From Saccharothrix sp. ALI-22-I (GTDB taxonomy: Bacteria; Actinomycetota; Actinomycetes; Mycobacteriales; Pseudonocardiaceae), in contig NZ_MTQP01000042.1 in NCBI RefSeq assembly GCF_001984175.1, positions 1-64,000 on the forward strand: a stretch of DNA of 64,000 nt. The letters run 5' to 3'. Shown piece by piece: positions 16,742-25,885 of this stretch. Position 1 is the stretch's first letter, and every line of letters begins with the position of its first letter. A model generated the notes under the pieces. It was not told the origin of the DNA. It was given only the letters and a program-made list of their open reading frames with translations, and did not search any database. The translations under genes were made by a program, and so were the position numbers.

Positions 16742-17199
16742 ATGCGCGACAGCGCGACTCCGGTCATCGTCAACCTGGCCGTCATCGGCGCCGGTGCCAA
16801 GGCGATGAACTGGGACGACATGCAGTTCACGCCAAGCACCAGGGCGGCGAGGTGTGGGCGCAGACCCGTCGCGCCAACGAGCTGCTCGGCGTCGGGTTCG
16901 CCGCCCAGCACGGCCTCGGCCAGATCAAGTACGTGCTGTTCAACCCGGTCTACGTGCGGACCAGCTTTGCGGGCGAGTTCCCCGCGTCGGTGCGGTTCTT
17001 CATCACGCTGTTCGGCAAGCTGTTCGCCAAGCCGGCGGAAAGGGCATCCTGCCCATCGTCGACATCATCGAGCGCCCCCCGGCCGAGGAATTCTCGGTCT
17101 ACAAGGCCGCCAAGAAGTTGGACCACAGCCCCGACCGGCGGCGACCGCGAGGACGCGGAGCGGATCTTCCGGGAAACCAAGCGGCTGCTCAACGGGTGA
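16742..17199 (+). pseudogene. Short-chain dehydrogenase remnant
   Basis: Pieces of the C-terminal half of a retinol-dehydrogenase-like SDR appear in successive frames: IVNLAVIGAGAKAMNWDDMQ, then VWAQTRRANELLGVGFAAQH and KYVLFNPVYVRTSFAGEF, then a Pro/Glu-rich tail. At least two frameshifts occur (near 16840 and 17040) and the Rossmann N-terminus is absent. The gene is dead. It abuts the regulator remnant on the opposite strand. Confidence 0.6.
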
Positions 17200-17208
17200 C
17201 AAAGCGGT

Positions 17209-17248
17209 AGGCCGGTCGGAATCCGCTGCGCGGGTGCCCGACCGGCCT
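17209..17248. terminator. Hairpin after SDR remnant
   Basis: Perfect 11-base inverted repeat AGGCCGGTCGG / CCGACCGGCCT (17209-17219 and 17238-17248) with an 18-base loop, just after the stop at 17199. It looks like the original terminator of the decayed SDR gene. Confidence 0.5.
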
Positions 17249-17456
17249 TCCTGGGGTGACTACGGGCGTTACCGGTGAATGTGGGGCCGATAGGGGGCTT
17301 GGTGCGGATGCGCGGCCCACCAAGCGTCGAATTCCGTCGACCCCCGCTTTCCGAGAGGCGAACCGGTCCGTGCTCGGCCGATGCCACCGGCGTGGCCCGA
17401 TGATCTCAGTGGCTTGTTCCCCTTCGGTGTCAACGCTTTCGCGTCTGCTGTCCGGG

Positions 17457-20348
17457 TCACACGGTGACGATCTGCCACTGCTGGTTGGTCCCGGTGTTGA
17501 CGGGCCACTGGATGACGCGGGCGCCGTCGGCGGTCGAACCGCCATCCACGTCCACACAGAGGCCGTTGCGGACGTTGACGATGCGGTGGTGGCCGCCACC
17601 CGCGTCGACGAGCCGCCACCACTGGTGGTCGCTGTTGGTGTCCTGCCACTGGTCGAGTTGGGTGCCCTGCCCCGACCCGCCCGGGCTGTTGAGCAGGCGT
17701 CCGCTGTGCCGGGCGACGAGGCGGAACGAGCCGTCGGGGTTCGGCAGGAACTGCCACTGCTGGTTGGGGCTGCCCGACGAGCTCCACTGGATGACCTTGC
17801 CGCCGTCGGCGGCGCTCGCGCCGTTGACGTCCAGGGCCTTGCCGCTGGCCCTGTTGACCAGCCGGCACCAGCCGGTCGGCAGGGACGCGGTCGGCAGGGA
17901 CACGGTGATGTCCGTGCGTTGCCCGGCGGTCAGCGTGACCTTCCGGGCGTGGCTGCCCAGGGGCGACGCGGCCACCGGCGCCGAAGTGGTCACCGACGCC
18001 ATCCCCGGCCGGCTGATCAGGGTGACCTCCTGGTTGACGTCCGAGGTGATCGACAACATGGCCGTGCGCGCGGGCAGGTCCCAGCTGAGGCTGTGGACGC
18101 GGATCCGGCCGCGGGCGCGCACACCGGTGATCGTGCCCTTGGCCAGCTGAGCGGGCAGTGCCGGGAGGATCTCCAGCACCCCGGGGCGCGAGTAGACCAG
18201 CGCTTCGGCCAGCACGCCGGGGATCGCGTTGGCGGCGTCGGCGTTGTAGATGTCCAGGTTGGGGTTGTGCGAGGTCATCAGCGACTTGAAGACCATGTTG
18301 TTGCCGATGATCTTCCGCAGGTTGGCGTAGACCTTGCCGCCGTCTTTGAGCCGCGCGCCGGCCAGGGCCCGGTGCAGGCTGCCGTGGGCGGAGATGTTCT
18401 GGTCGCCTCGCAGTTCCAACGCGCGCAACGCCGGGCGGATGAGCTCGGGCTTCTCCTCGGGGTTGATCTCGTGCAGCGGCCACGCGCCGTAGAGCTGCTG
18501 GACGTGCCGGTGGTCGTACCGGTCGGTCAGGCTCGGCCAGGACCACTCGGCGAGCGCGTTGTCGCTGTTGATGCGGTAGGCGGGGATCTTGTTCAGCAGC
18601 GCCGTCCAGCGTGCGACGCCCTGGCCCGCACCTTGTTCGACACCGAGGGCGTTGGCCGCGAAGATCGCGGCCTGGAGGGCGTGCTTGCCGGCCATGACGT
18701 CGCCGGTCGCGTTGACCGACAGGAAGACACCGGTGTTGCCGGGGCTGTTCTCCATCGAGAACGACGGCACGAAGACGACCTTGCCGTTCGAGTCCGTCCG
18801 GGTCAGGAAATCCTCGTAGAACGACGCGAGTTCCATCAGCGCGGGACCGAGCTTGTCCCGCAGGAACGCGTGGTCACCGGTGACCTCGTAGTACTCGATC
18901 AACGGGTAGAGCAGCCAGTCGGCGCCGCCGGTCCAGGTGTGGCCCGGGAAGCCGGCGTCGAAGTGGAGCATGTGCCCGTACTCGCCGTCGGTGCGGGACG
19001 GGGCGAGGAAGCCGCGGGCTCCGTAGAGGTTGCGCGCGTTGGTGCGCCAGTGGCCGAGTTGGCCGAGGACCAGGGTGAAGTACCCCTGCATGGCCTCGGT
19101 GGTGTCGAGGATGTTGCCGCCGGCGACCTGGAGGTTGACGTTGGCGTCGGTGGTGAAGTCGTCGGCCCACGCGCCGGACCACGTGCCGGTCCAGATGCCG
19201 GTCAGCCGCGGCGGCAGGATGCCGCTGGAGCTGATGAAGAAGTACCGGCCGGAGTCGTAGAGGCGCTCCAGCAAGGCGATGTCGATGACGTTCTTGTCGG
19301 CGTTCTGGCGGGCGATCAGCTCGCTGGTGGACAGCCGCCGGTCGGCGTCCGACACCTTGAGGTCCAGCTGCGAGCGGTCGTACAGCTCGGTGTGGATCGC
19401 GGTGTGCCGGGAGCGCAGCGCCGAGTAGTCGGCGCCGAGCGCCGCCAGCTGGGCGTGCAGCGGCCGGGAGTCCCACGCGGTCGACGATTCGTACCGGTCG
19501 AGCTTGGTGAGCAGCAGCAGCCTGGTCGCTCCGGCCACGACGATGGTCGACCCGCTCGCGCTGACGGTGCCGCCGGTCGGGACGACCCGGGTGACGCCCT
19601 CGTAGCCGAAGGCGCCCTGCCCCGCCGGGTACGTGCCGCGCAGGTTCAGGTAGCCCGAGCCGCCGCTGACCGTGGCCAGGGTGGTGTAGCCCAGGCTGCT
19701 GGGCAGCCCGTCCAGCGCGGTGTTGACGCTGAGCGTGACGTCGATGGTCCGACCGGAAGCCGGCAGCAGCTCGTGGACGATCACCCGGTCGGCGCGGGAG
19801 ACGAACGCACGGCGGGTCCAGGTGCCGTAGTTGTCGGTCCAGGTGGAGGTGACCTCGCCGGTGCGGAAATCGGTGATGCGGGCGTAGTTGTTGACCGTCG
19901 TCGTGCCGGGAGTGGAGATCCGGAGTTCGTAGGCCGGGTGGTAGGTCTGCGTCCAGCGCAGCGACCACCCGGCCGAGAAGTCCCGGTTCGCCCCGGCGTA
20001 GTCACCGGCGAGGGCCTTGTCGCGCACCGCTCCCAGCCGTCCGGAGATCACCGGCGGGGTGACGGAGCGGGTGCCGTTCGGCAGCACCAGCCGGTGGTAG
20101 TTGAAGATCACCTTCTCCAGTGCGGGCGCGCCGTACAGCAGTGCGCCGTACTCGCCGTTCCCGGTGAGGAAGCCGTCGGTCCAGGACGTCGCCTGACCGG
20201 TGTCGTAGATGCCGCGCTCGGGCAGGGTGACCTGAGGGGGCACGGCGGCGTCGGCCCGTCCGGCCGACAGGGCGCCGGGGAGGACAGCGGCTCCGGTCGT
20301 CAACGCGGTCAGGGCGAGGAAGCGCCTTCGGCCCACGGGAACGTCCAT
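17457..20348 (-). CDS. Secreted GH95 alpha-L-fucosidase with ricin-type lectin domain
   Basis: 963 residues. The N-terminus has a Tat-type signal (GRRRFLALTALTTGAAVLPG, cleavage after AGRADA). The GH95 core begins SWTDGFLTGNGEYGALLYG and contains the NVNLQ pair of Asn, the PSFSMENSPGN segment with the catalytic Glu, and HRHVQQLYGAWPL. GH95 enzymes hydrolyse alpha-1,2-linked L-fucose with inversion. The C-terminal ~130 residues are a ricin B/CBM13 lectin with repeated QxW motifs (NQQWQF, DHQWWRL, NQQWQIV). The ATG at 20348 follows AAAGGAG; upstream codons are atypical. It should feed the fucose importer and catabolic genes to the right. Confidence 0.88.
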   Translation of the reverse strand: MDVPVGRRRFLALTALTTGAAVLPGALSAGRADAAVPPQVTLPERGIYDTGQATSWTDGFLTGNGEYGALLYGAPALEKVIFNYHRLVLPNGTRSVTPPVISGRLGAVRDKALAGDYAGANRDFSAGWSLRWTQTYHPAYELRISTPGTTTVNNYARITDFRTGEVTSTWTDNYGTWTRRAFVSRADRVIVHELLPASGRTIDVTLSVNTALDGLPSSLGYTTLATVSGGSGYLNLRGTYPAGQGAFGYEGVTRVVPTGGTVSASGSTIVVAGATRLLLLTKLDRYESSTAWDSRPLHAQLAALGADYSALRSRHTAIHTELYDRSQLDLKVSDADRRLSTSELIARQNADKNVIDIALLERLYDSGRYFFISSSGILPPRLTGIWTGTWSGAWADDFTTDANVNLQVAGGNILDTTEAMQGYFTLVLGQLGHWRTNARNLYGARGFLAPSRTDGEYGHMLHFDAGFPGHTWTGGADWLLYPLIEYYEVTGDHAFLRDKLGPALMELASFYEDFLTRTDSNGKVVFVPSFSMENSPGNTGVFLSVNATGDVMAGKHALQAAIFAANALGVEQGAGQGVARWTALLNKIPAYRINSDNALAEWSWPSLTDRYDHRHVQQLYGAWPLHEINPEEKPELIRPALRALELRGDQNISAHGSLHRALAGARLKDGGKVYANLRKIIGNNMVFKSLMTSHNPNLDIYNADAANAIPGVLAEALVYSRPGVLEILPALPAQLAKGTITGVRARGRIRVHSLSWDLPARTAMLSITSDVNQEVTLISRPGMASVTTSAPVAASPLGSHARKVTLTAGQRTDITVSLPTASLPTGWCRLVNRASGKALDVNGASAADGGKVIQWSSSGSPNQQWQFLPNPDGSFRLVARHSGRLLNSPGGSGQGTQLDQWQDTNSDHQWWRLVDAGGGHHRIVNVRNGLCVDVDGGSTADGARVIQWPVNTGTNQQWQIVTV

Positions 20349-20570
20349 CACGCAAACTCCTTTGTCCGGTGAGAGGCGGGGAGGGAGGCGGGGGAGGGGG
20401 AGGCCTTTCGAGCCGGGACATGTGAGCGGTCGCGGCACCGCGAAATCCACTGTGGACGATGCAGTCGCCGGATACCCGGAACGGCTCCTCGGTCGAGGTG
20501 GGCATGGCCGACCGCTCCGGCCGCACAGCCCGCGCCCCTCCCCGTCCGCGTCGTACGCGGGACCGACCCG

Positions 20571-21133
20571 TCAGGCCCGGTCGCCCGCCTTCGCCAGCAC
20601 CTGCATGAACGCGCGGGACCACAGGGGCAGGTCGGGCCAGCCCCGGCAGGACACCATCGCGCCGTCCACGACGTCAGGCTCGTCCACGAACGTGGCGCCG
20701 GCCAGTTCCATGTCGAACTTCAGGGCGGGTACGCGGCCGTGGTGCGACCGCGCAGCAGCCCCAGCGCGGCCGGCACCTGCGGACCGTGGCAGATCGTGCC
20801 GACCGGGAGCCCGCTGTCGAAGAAGTGCCCGACGACGCGGGCCACGTCCGGGTCGGTTCGGATGTACTCCGGCGCCCGGCCGTCCGGGATCACCAGCGCG
20901 TCGTAGTCCGCGGGGTCCACCTCGCCGAACGCCAGGTCCACCGGCAGCAGGTGGCCGGGTTTCTCGGTGTAGGCGTCCCAGCCGGGCTCGAAGTCGTGGA
21001 CCACGAGCTTCACCGCACGCGTCGTGGGGGCCGTCACGATCGCCTCGTGGCCGCCCTCGCGCAGGCGGAAGACCGGGTACATCGAGTCGAGTTCCTCGGC
21101 GGCGTCGGCGGTCAGGATCAGCACTCGCGCCAT
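20571..21133 (-). pseudogene. DJ-1/PfpI-family protein with one-base frameshift
   Basis: From ATG 21133 the frame gives a PfpI-like fold: MARVLILTADAAEELDSMYP, FDSGLPVGTICHGPQVPAAL with the nucleophile-elbow Cys of the AICHGP motif. It stops at 20720. One base earlier in the same place, the second frame continues perfectly to 20571 with LKFDMELAGATFVDEPDVVD and RAFMQVLAKAG, the usual C-terminus. A single lost base near 20725 explains it. If corrected, the protein is ~187 residues, a normal glutamine-amidotransferase-like PfpI. It could be a sequencing error. Confidence 0.65.
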
Positions 21134-21441
21134 GGTCACTCCATTCTTCCGCTCGATGCCCCCACTGGGCACCGCGGCGGACCGGATGGTTGATCGCGTG
21201 GAGCCGGGCGGCTGTCACCGATTGCTCCACATTGGACAGTCGTTGGTACTTGTGGCTCCAAGGGTTCCGACCCCGGCTCGACGAATCCGGTGCCCGGTGT
21301 TGATCCCCGACTCAGCGTGGCACGGGATCGTTCCCGATCACAAGACCTCCACGCCGGGAGCTGGCGGCTAAACTTGTCGCCGACATTTTTAGCTCCTCCC
21401 AGCCGTTGCACACGGAAGTGCCGTCCGGTTGTGGTGGACAC
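21134..21441. other. Intergenic region without a gene
   Basis: Between the PfpI-like start and the permease stop. I see no open frame worth calling and no clear hairpin. It presumably contains the promoter of the PfpI-like gene and the 3' end of the fucose importer transcript. Confidence 0.4.
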
Positions 21442-22494
21442 CTATTCCTGTGCCTTGCCCCCGGTGACGCGGGACAGTGCGAGGGCGATGAGGATGATCG
21501 TGCCGTTGAGGGCGCCGATCCACTGCGCGGGGACGCCGCCGAGGGTGAGCACGTTCTGGATCATGAACAGCAGCAGGATGCCGGTGAAGGCGCCGAACAT
21601 GGTGCCCTTGCCGCCGTTGAGGCTGATGCCGCCGATGACGGCCGCGGCGAACACGGTGAAGATGTAGCCGTTGCCCTGGGCCGAGGCGACCGAGGCCAAC
21701 CGGCCGGACAGCAGCAGGCCGCTGAGGGCGGCCAGCAGGCTCGCGGTCACGATGACGATCCAGAGCACCCGGTCGGTGCGGATGCCGGCCGCCTTCGACG
21801 CGTCGACGTTGCCGCCGATCGCGTAGAGGGAACGACCGAAGCTGGTGAAGCCGAGCACCACGATGCCGGCGGCGAACAGGACCAGGCACAGCCACACCGA
21901 CACGGGCACGCCGAACCACTGCGTGGTGCCGAGGTAGAGCATCGACTCCGGGAGCCGGAAGAACGTCTGGCCACCGGAGATGCCGGTGAGGATGCCGCGC
22001 AGCACGATCAGCATGCCGAGCGTCACGATGAAGCCGTTGAGCCCGAACCGGATGATGAACAGCGCGTTGACGACGCCGATCAGCACACCGACCGCCAGCG
22101 TGACGGGCACCGACCAGCCGCCCGGCAGCAGGCCCAGTCCGTGGCCGGCGCCGACGGGCACCGTGAGCCACGCGGCGACTCCGGGTGCGAGGCCGACGGT
22201 GGACTCCAGGGAGAGGTCCATCTTCTTGACGATCAGCACCAGTGTCTGGGCCAGGACCAGGACGGCGATCTCCGACATGGTCTGCAGGATGTTGATCAGG
22301 TTGTCGGCTTGCATGAACACCGGGCTGACCAGTTGGCCGACGACGGCTATCACGATGATCGCGGGGATGAGCGCCAGGTCGCGCAGCCGGGCGAAGGCGA
22401 TCCGCCGTCCACCGGCGGGCCTGGTGGACGGGCGCTTCCCGGCGGGATCCCCCGTCGAGCCGTCCGCGGTGACCGCGGTCGTGGTCTCAGGCAT
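21442..22494 (-). CDS. Ribose-type ABC sugar transporter permease
   Basis: 350 residues with about nine to ten transmembrane helices and the BPD_transp_2 (RbsC/XylH) pattern: NLINILQTMSEIAVLVLAQT, GFIVTLGMLIVLRGI, SLYAIGGNVDASKAAGI (the EAA-like coupling region) and AAVIGGISLNGGKG. Residues 1-35 are a polar cytoplasmic leader. The gene overlaps the ATPase gene by 8 bases and completes an importer with the binding protein upstream. From its place beside L-fuconate dehydratase and GH95, the cargo is probably L-fucose or a fucosyl sugar. Confidence 0.87.
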   Translation of the reverse strand: MPETTTAVTADGSTGDPAGKRPSTRPAGGRRIAFARLRDLALIPAIIVIAVVGQLVSPVFMQADNLINILQTMSEIAVLVLAQTLVLIVKKMDLSLESTVGLAPGVAAWLTVPVGAGHGLGLLPGGWSVPVTLAVGVLIGVVNALFIIRFGLNGFIVTLGMLIVLRGILTGISGGQTFFRLPESMLYLGTTQWFGVPVSVWLCLVLFAAGIVVLGFTSFGRSLYAIGGNVDASKAAGIRTDRVLWIVIVTASLLAALSGLLLSGRLASVASAQGNGYIFTVFAAAVIGGISLNGGKGTMFGAFTGILLLFMIQNVLTLGGVPAQWIGALNGTIILIALALSRVTGGKAQE

Positions 22495-23992
22495 CGAGGT
22501 CCACTCCTTCCATCGCGGCTACGAGCTGGTGGTCGTGCCAGCCTCGGGGGATCTCGGTGACGACACGGCCCTGGAACACCACCAGGACCCGGTCGCACAG
22601 GCGCAGGTCGTCGAGTTCGTCGGAGGCGATGAGCACGCCGGTGCCGGACTCGGCGATCTCCTCGACCTTGCCGAGGAGGAATTCCTTCGACCGCACGTCG
22701 ACGCCCGCGGTCGGGTTGATCAGCACCAGCAGCTTCGGGTCGTTGGCCAGGGCGCGTGCCATGACGACCTTCTGCTGGTTGCCGCCGGAGAGGCCGGAGA
22801 CCGGCAGCTCCGGTCCCGGTGTCTTGATCGCCAGTTTCCCGATCATGGACCGGGCGAAGTCGTCCCGGCGGCGGCCGTCGATGAACCCCGTGGGGCCGAG
22901 CCGTTCCGGGATGGTCAAGGTCCCGTTGTCCGCGATGGACATGTCCGGCACGAGGCCCTGGTGGTGCCGGTCCTGCGGCACGAAGCCCGCGCCCGCCTTC
23001 AGCGCGGCGGGCACACTGCCCGGCCGGGGCCGGGAACCCGCGATCTCCACGGTGCCATCGGCAGCCGTCCGCAACCCGACGACGGTTTCCGCGATCTCGA
23101 TGCGGCCGCTGCTCGCCGCTCCGGCGAGACCGACGATCTCGCCGGAGCGGACGCGGAACGACACGTCGTCGTACGCGCCGGGCAGGGACGCGCCGTCCAC
23201 CCTGAGCACGTCCGCGGCGTCCGCCGACGGGCCGCGGCGCTCACCGCCGGCCTCCGCCGCGGCCTCGCCGGTCATGGCCGCGACCAGCTCCGCCCGAGGC
23301 AGCTCGTCGACTGCGGCGGTCAGGATGTGCCGGGCGTCGCGGAACACCGTCACCGTGTCGCAGATCTCGTAGATCTCCTGGATGTGGTGGCTGATGAACA
23401 AGAAGGTGACGCCCTGCCGCTGGAGGTCGTTGATCCGGGCGAACAGCCGGTTGATGGCGGCCGCGTCCAGTTGGGCGGTGGGCTCGTCCAGGATGATGAA
23501 CCGCGCTCCGAACGACAGCGCCCTGGCGATTTCCACGAACTGCCGCCGTTCGACGTCCAGCTCCTTAGCGGGGGTGCGCACGTCCACGTCGACCGACCAG
23601 GTGTCCAGCAGTTCCCGTGCCCTGTCGTGCACGGTCTTCCAGCTGATCAGCCCGCCGCGGCCGTGGTCGTGCCGGTTGAGGAAGAGGTTCTCGGCGACGG
23701 TCAGCTCGGGGATGATCGTGGACTTCTGGTAGACGCACGCCACCCGCTGCCGCCAGGCGTCGCGGTCGGCGAGCCGCGGGGCGGGCTCGCCGCCGAACGT
23801 CACCGCGCCCTCGTCCGGTGCCTGGAGTCCGGTGAGGATGGACACCAGGGTCGACTTGCCCGCTCCGTTGCGCCCTACCAGTGCGTGGGTCTGTCCGGGT
23901 TCGATCCTGATGGCGGCTTCGTGCAGGGCCACTGTGGACCCGAACCGCTTCGTAATTCCCGTCGCCTCGACGACGGGCGCAGCCGTGGCCAT
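22487..23992 (-). CDS. Sugar ABC transporter, double ATP-binding protein
   Basis: 501 residues with two tandem nucleotide-binding domains as in RbsA/MglA. Domain 1 has Walker A GRNGAGKSTL and Walker B IILDEPTAQLD. Domain 2 has the usual degenerate P-loop (LAGAASSGRIEIAETV), an intact LSGGNQQKVVMARAL signature and LVLINPTAGVDV. It energises sugar uptake through the adjacent permease. It starts 19 bases after the binding-protein stop and overlaps the permease start. Confidence 0.88.
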   Translation of the reverse strand: MATAAPVVEATGITKRFGSTVALHEAAIRIEPGQTHALVGRNGAGKSTLVSILTGLQAPDEGAVTFGGEPAPRLADRDAWRQRVACVYQKSTIIPELTVAENLFLNRHDHGRGGLISWKTVHDRARELLDTWSVDVDVRTPAKELDVERRQFVEIARALSFGARFIILDEPTAQLDAAAINRLFARINDLQRQGVTFLFISHHIQEIYEICDTVTVFRDARHILTAAVDELPRAELVAAMTGEAAAEAGGERRGPSADAADVLRVDGASLPGAYDDVSFRVRSGEIVGLAGAASSGRIEIAETVVGLRTAADGTVEIAGSRPRPGSVPAALKAGAGFVPQDRHHQGLVPDMSIADNGTLTIPERLGPTGFIDGRRRDDFARSMIGKLAIKTPGPELPVSGLSGGNQQKVVMARALANDPKLLVLINPTAGVDVRSKEFLLGKVEEIAESGTGVLIASDELDDLRLCDRVLVVFQGRVVTEIPRGWHDHQLVAAMEGVDLDA

Positions 23993-24011
23993 CTCGTCTG
24001 TCGCCTTCCGG

Positions 24012-25076
24012 TCAGCTGAGTTCGTTGCCCCACAAGGACTGGTCGTCGTGCTTGAGGCTGGGGACGCCGTCGTACGTGCCGCCGTCCGAGGTCACGAGGG
24101 GAGCGGAGAGCTGGTCCTCGAGCACACCGTCGCGGACCTGGATGATGGTGCTGTCGTGGTCGGTCTTGCCCGTTGTGAACGTCTTGCCGTCGATCGCGGC
24201 CTTGAGGTAGTACAGGGCGTACTTGGCGTAGAGGTCGGCCGGCTGGGAGACGGTGGCGTCGATCTGGCCCCCGGCGATGTTCCGGAGTTCCTCGGGGATT
24301 CCGTCGTTGGAGACCACGAACACGTGCTTGGGGTCGCTCGGCGGGACCAGCAGGTCCTTCTGCTTGAGCACCTGGAGCGTCCCGGCGAGCGCGAAGCTGG
24401 ACTGCATGTAGACGCCCTTGATGTCCGGGTTGGCGGTGAGGTCGGTCTGGAGCTTCTGCGCCGCGACCGCGCCGTCCCAGTTGGTGGCCTCCCCGAACAC
24501 CGTGATGCCGGGGTAGTTGGCCTTCATGCACTCGTTGAACGCCTCGGTGCGGTCGCGGCCGTTGATCGAGGCGAGGTCGCCTTGCAGCATCACGACCTTG
24601 CCCTTGCCGCCCAGCTTGACGCCGAGGAACCGGCAGGCCTTCTCGCCGTAGGCCCGGTTGTCGGCTCGGACCACCATGTAGACGTTGCCGCTGTCGGGTC
24701 GCGTGTCCACGGTGACCACCGGGATCTTCTTCGCCGCCAGCTGCTCCAGCGTGGGCGCGATGGCCGCGGTGTCCTGCGGGGCCATCGCGACACCCTTGAC
24801 GCCCTGGCTGATGAACGTCTGGGCGTTGGCGGTCAGCTTGGCGACGTCGTTCTGCGAGTTGGTGGTCTTGAGGTCGAGGCCGTACTCCGTCGCGAACTCG
24901 GGGCTGTACTTGATGTAGGAGTTCCAGAAGTCGGTGTCGGACCGGGGGTAGTCGACGCCGACCACCGGGGCGCCGTCGGCGCCCTGTCCGGACTCCGGGG
25001 TGCCGCAGGCGCTGAGCGCGGCGGTGAGGGCAGCGACGGCGCCGAGGCAGGCGTAGGTGCGGGATCGGATCTTCAC
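24012..25076 (-). CDS. Sugar-binding lipoprotein of ABC importer
   Basis: 354 residues from GTG 25076. Signal peptide with lipobox LSAC near residue 21, so it is lipid-anchored outside the membrane. The rest is a type-I periplasmic-binding fold of the ribose/galactose group (VDYPRSDTDFWNSYI, GVAMAPQDTAAIAPTLEQLA, VVMLQGDLASINGRDRTEAF, VVSNDGIPEELRNI). The full-length frame begins further upstream, but only this GTG is followed by a signal peptide, and an AGGAGA box precedes it. Likely captures L-fucose; specificity is inferred from neighbours. Confidence 0.87.
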   Translation of the reverse strand: MKIRSRTYACLGAVAALTAALSACGTPESGQGADGAPVVGVDYPRSDTDFWNSYIKYSPEFATEYGLDLKTTNSQNDVAKLTANAQTFISQGVKGVAMAPQDTAAIAPTLEQLAAKKIPVVTVDTRPDSGNVYMVVRADNRAYGEKACRFLGVKLGGKGKVVMLQGDLASINGRDRTEAFNECMKANYPGITVFGEATNWDGAVAAQKLQTDLTANPDIKGVYMQSSFALAGTLQVLKQKDLLVPPSDPKHVFVVSNDGIPEELRNIAGGQIDATVSQPADLYAKYALYYLKAAIDGKTFTTGKTDHDSTIIQVRDGVLEDQLSAPLVTSDGGTYDGVPSLKHDDQSLWGNELS

Positions 25077-25126
25077 GGCGGGTTCTCCTAGCGGGGAGGT
25101 GTGGTGCGGGGGAGCCGGAGGGGCGG

Positions 25127-25885
25127 TCAGGTGCGGGGGCGGATGCGCAGGCCGCTCATCCCGCCGTCGACGGCGAGGTCGGTGCCGGTGGTGGAACCGG
25201 AGAGCGGGCTTGCCAGGTGGGCGATGGCAGCGGCGACCTCGTCGGCCGTGACCAGCCGCCCCATGGGCTGGCGGGCGTTCAGCGCGGCCCGCTCCGCCTC
25301 GGGGTCGTCGGCGCGGTCCAGCAGGCGGGCGATCCAGGGCGTGTCGGCGGTGCCGGGGTTGACGCAGTTGACGCGGATTCCGCTGTGCATGAGGTCCGCG
25401 GCGGTCGCGCGGGTGAGTGCCAGCACCGCGCCCTTGGTGGAGGAGTACAGGGCGCGGTCGGGCAGGCCGGCGGTCGCGGCGATGGAGCAGGTGTTGACGA
25501 TGGCCGCGCTGCGGGACCGGCGCAGGTGCGGCAGCGCCGCACGGGTGGTGCGGACGATGCCGAGGACGTTGACGTCGAAGACCCGTCGCCATTCGTCGTC
25601 GGTGTTGTCCTCGATGGTGCCCTGGGCGCCGATTCCGGCGTTGTTGACCAGGATGTCGATGCCGCCGAGCCGCTGTGCGGCCTGTTCGACGGCCGCCCGC
25701 ACGGTGACGTCGTCGGTCACGTCCGCCCGGATCCCGACGAGCGGGTCCGGCAGGCCGTCCGGTGCGAGGTCGAGGCACGCGACGCGGGCGCCGCGGGAGG
25801 CCAGCAGGAGTGCCGTGGCCAGTCCGATGCCGGAGGCGCCGCCGGTGACCACGGCGGTCAGTCCGGCCAGTTCGGGTGCGCTCAC
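25127..25885 (-). CDS. SDR dehydrogenase, probable 2-keto-3-deoxy-L-fuconate dehydrogenase
   Basis: 252 residues from GTG 25885, which overlaps the dehydratase stop by 4 bases. Classical SDR motifs: [10 protein letters not shown] for NAD binding with Asp in CLDLAP (NAD preference), NNAGIG, catalytic Ser in NTCSIAA and YSSTKGA for Tyr-x-x-x-Lys. In the non-phosphorylative L-fucose pathway an SDR oxidises 2-keto-3-deoxy-L-fuconate to the 2,4-diketo acid, and this gene sits right after the dehydratase that makes that substrate. L-fucose dehydrogenase is an alternative role for this family. Confidence 0.82.
   Translation of the reverse strand: MSAPELAGLTAVVTGGASGIGLATALLLASRGARVACLDLAPDGLPDPLVGIRADVTDDVTVRAAVEQAAQRLGGIDILVNNAGIGAQGTIEDNTDDEWRRVFDVNVLGIVRTTRAALPHLRRSRSAAIVNTCSIAATAGLPDRALYSSTKGAVLALTRATAADLMHSGIRVNCVNPGTADTPWIARLLDRADDPEAERAALNARQPMGRLVTADEVAAAIAHLASPLSGSTTGTDLAVDGGMSGLRIRPRT

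Noticed and set aside
17256-20372. 1038-codon open frame on the plus strand opposite GH95
   Set aside because: Antisense shadow with compositional bias and no motifs; the minus strand encodes a complete fucosidase with signal peptide and ribosome-binding site.
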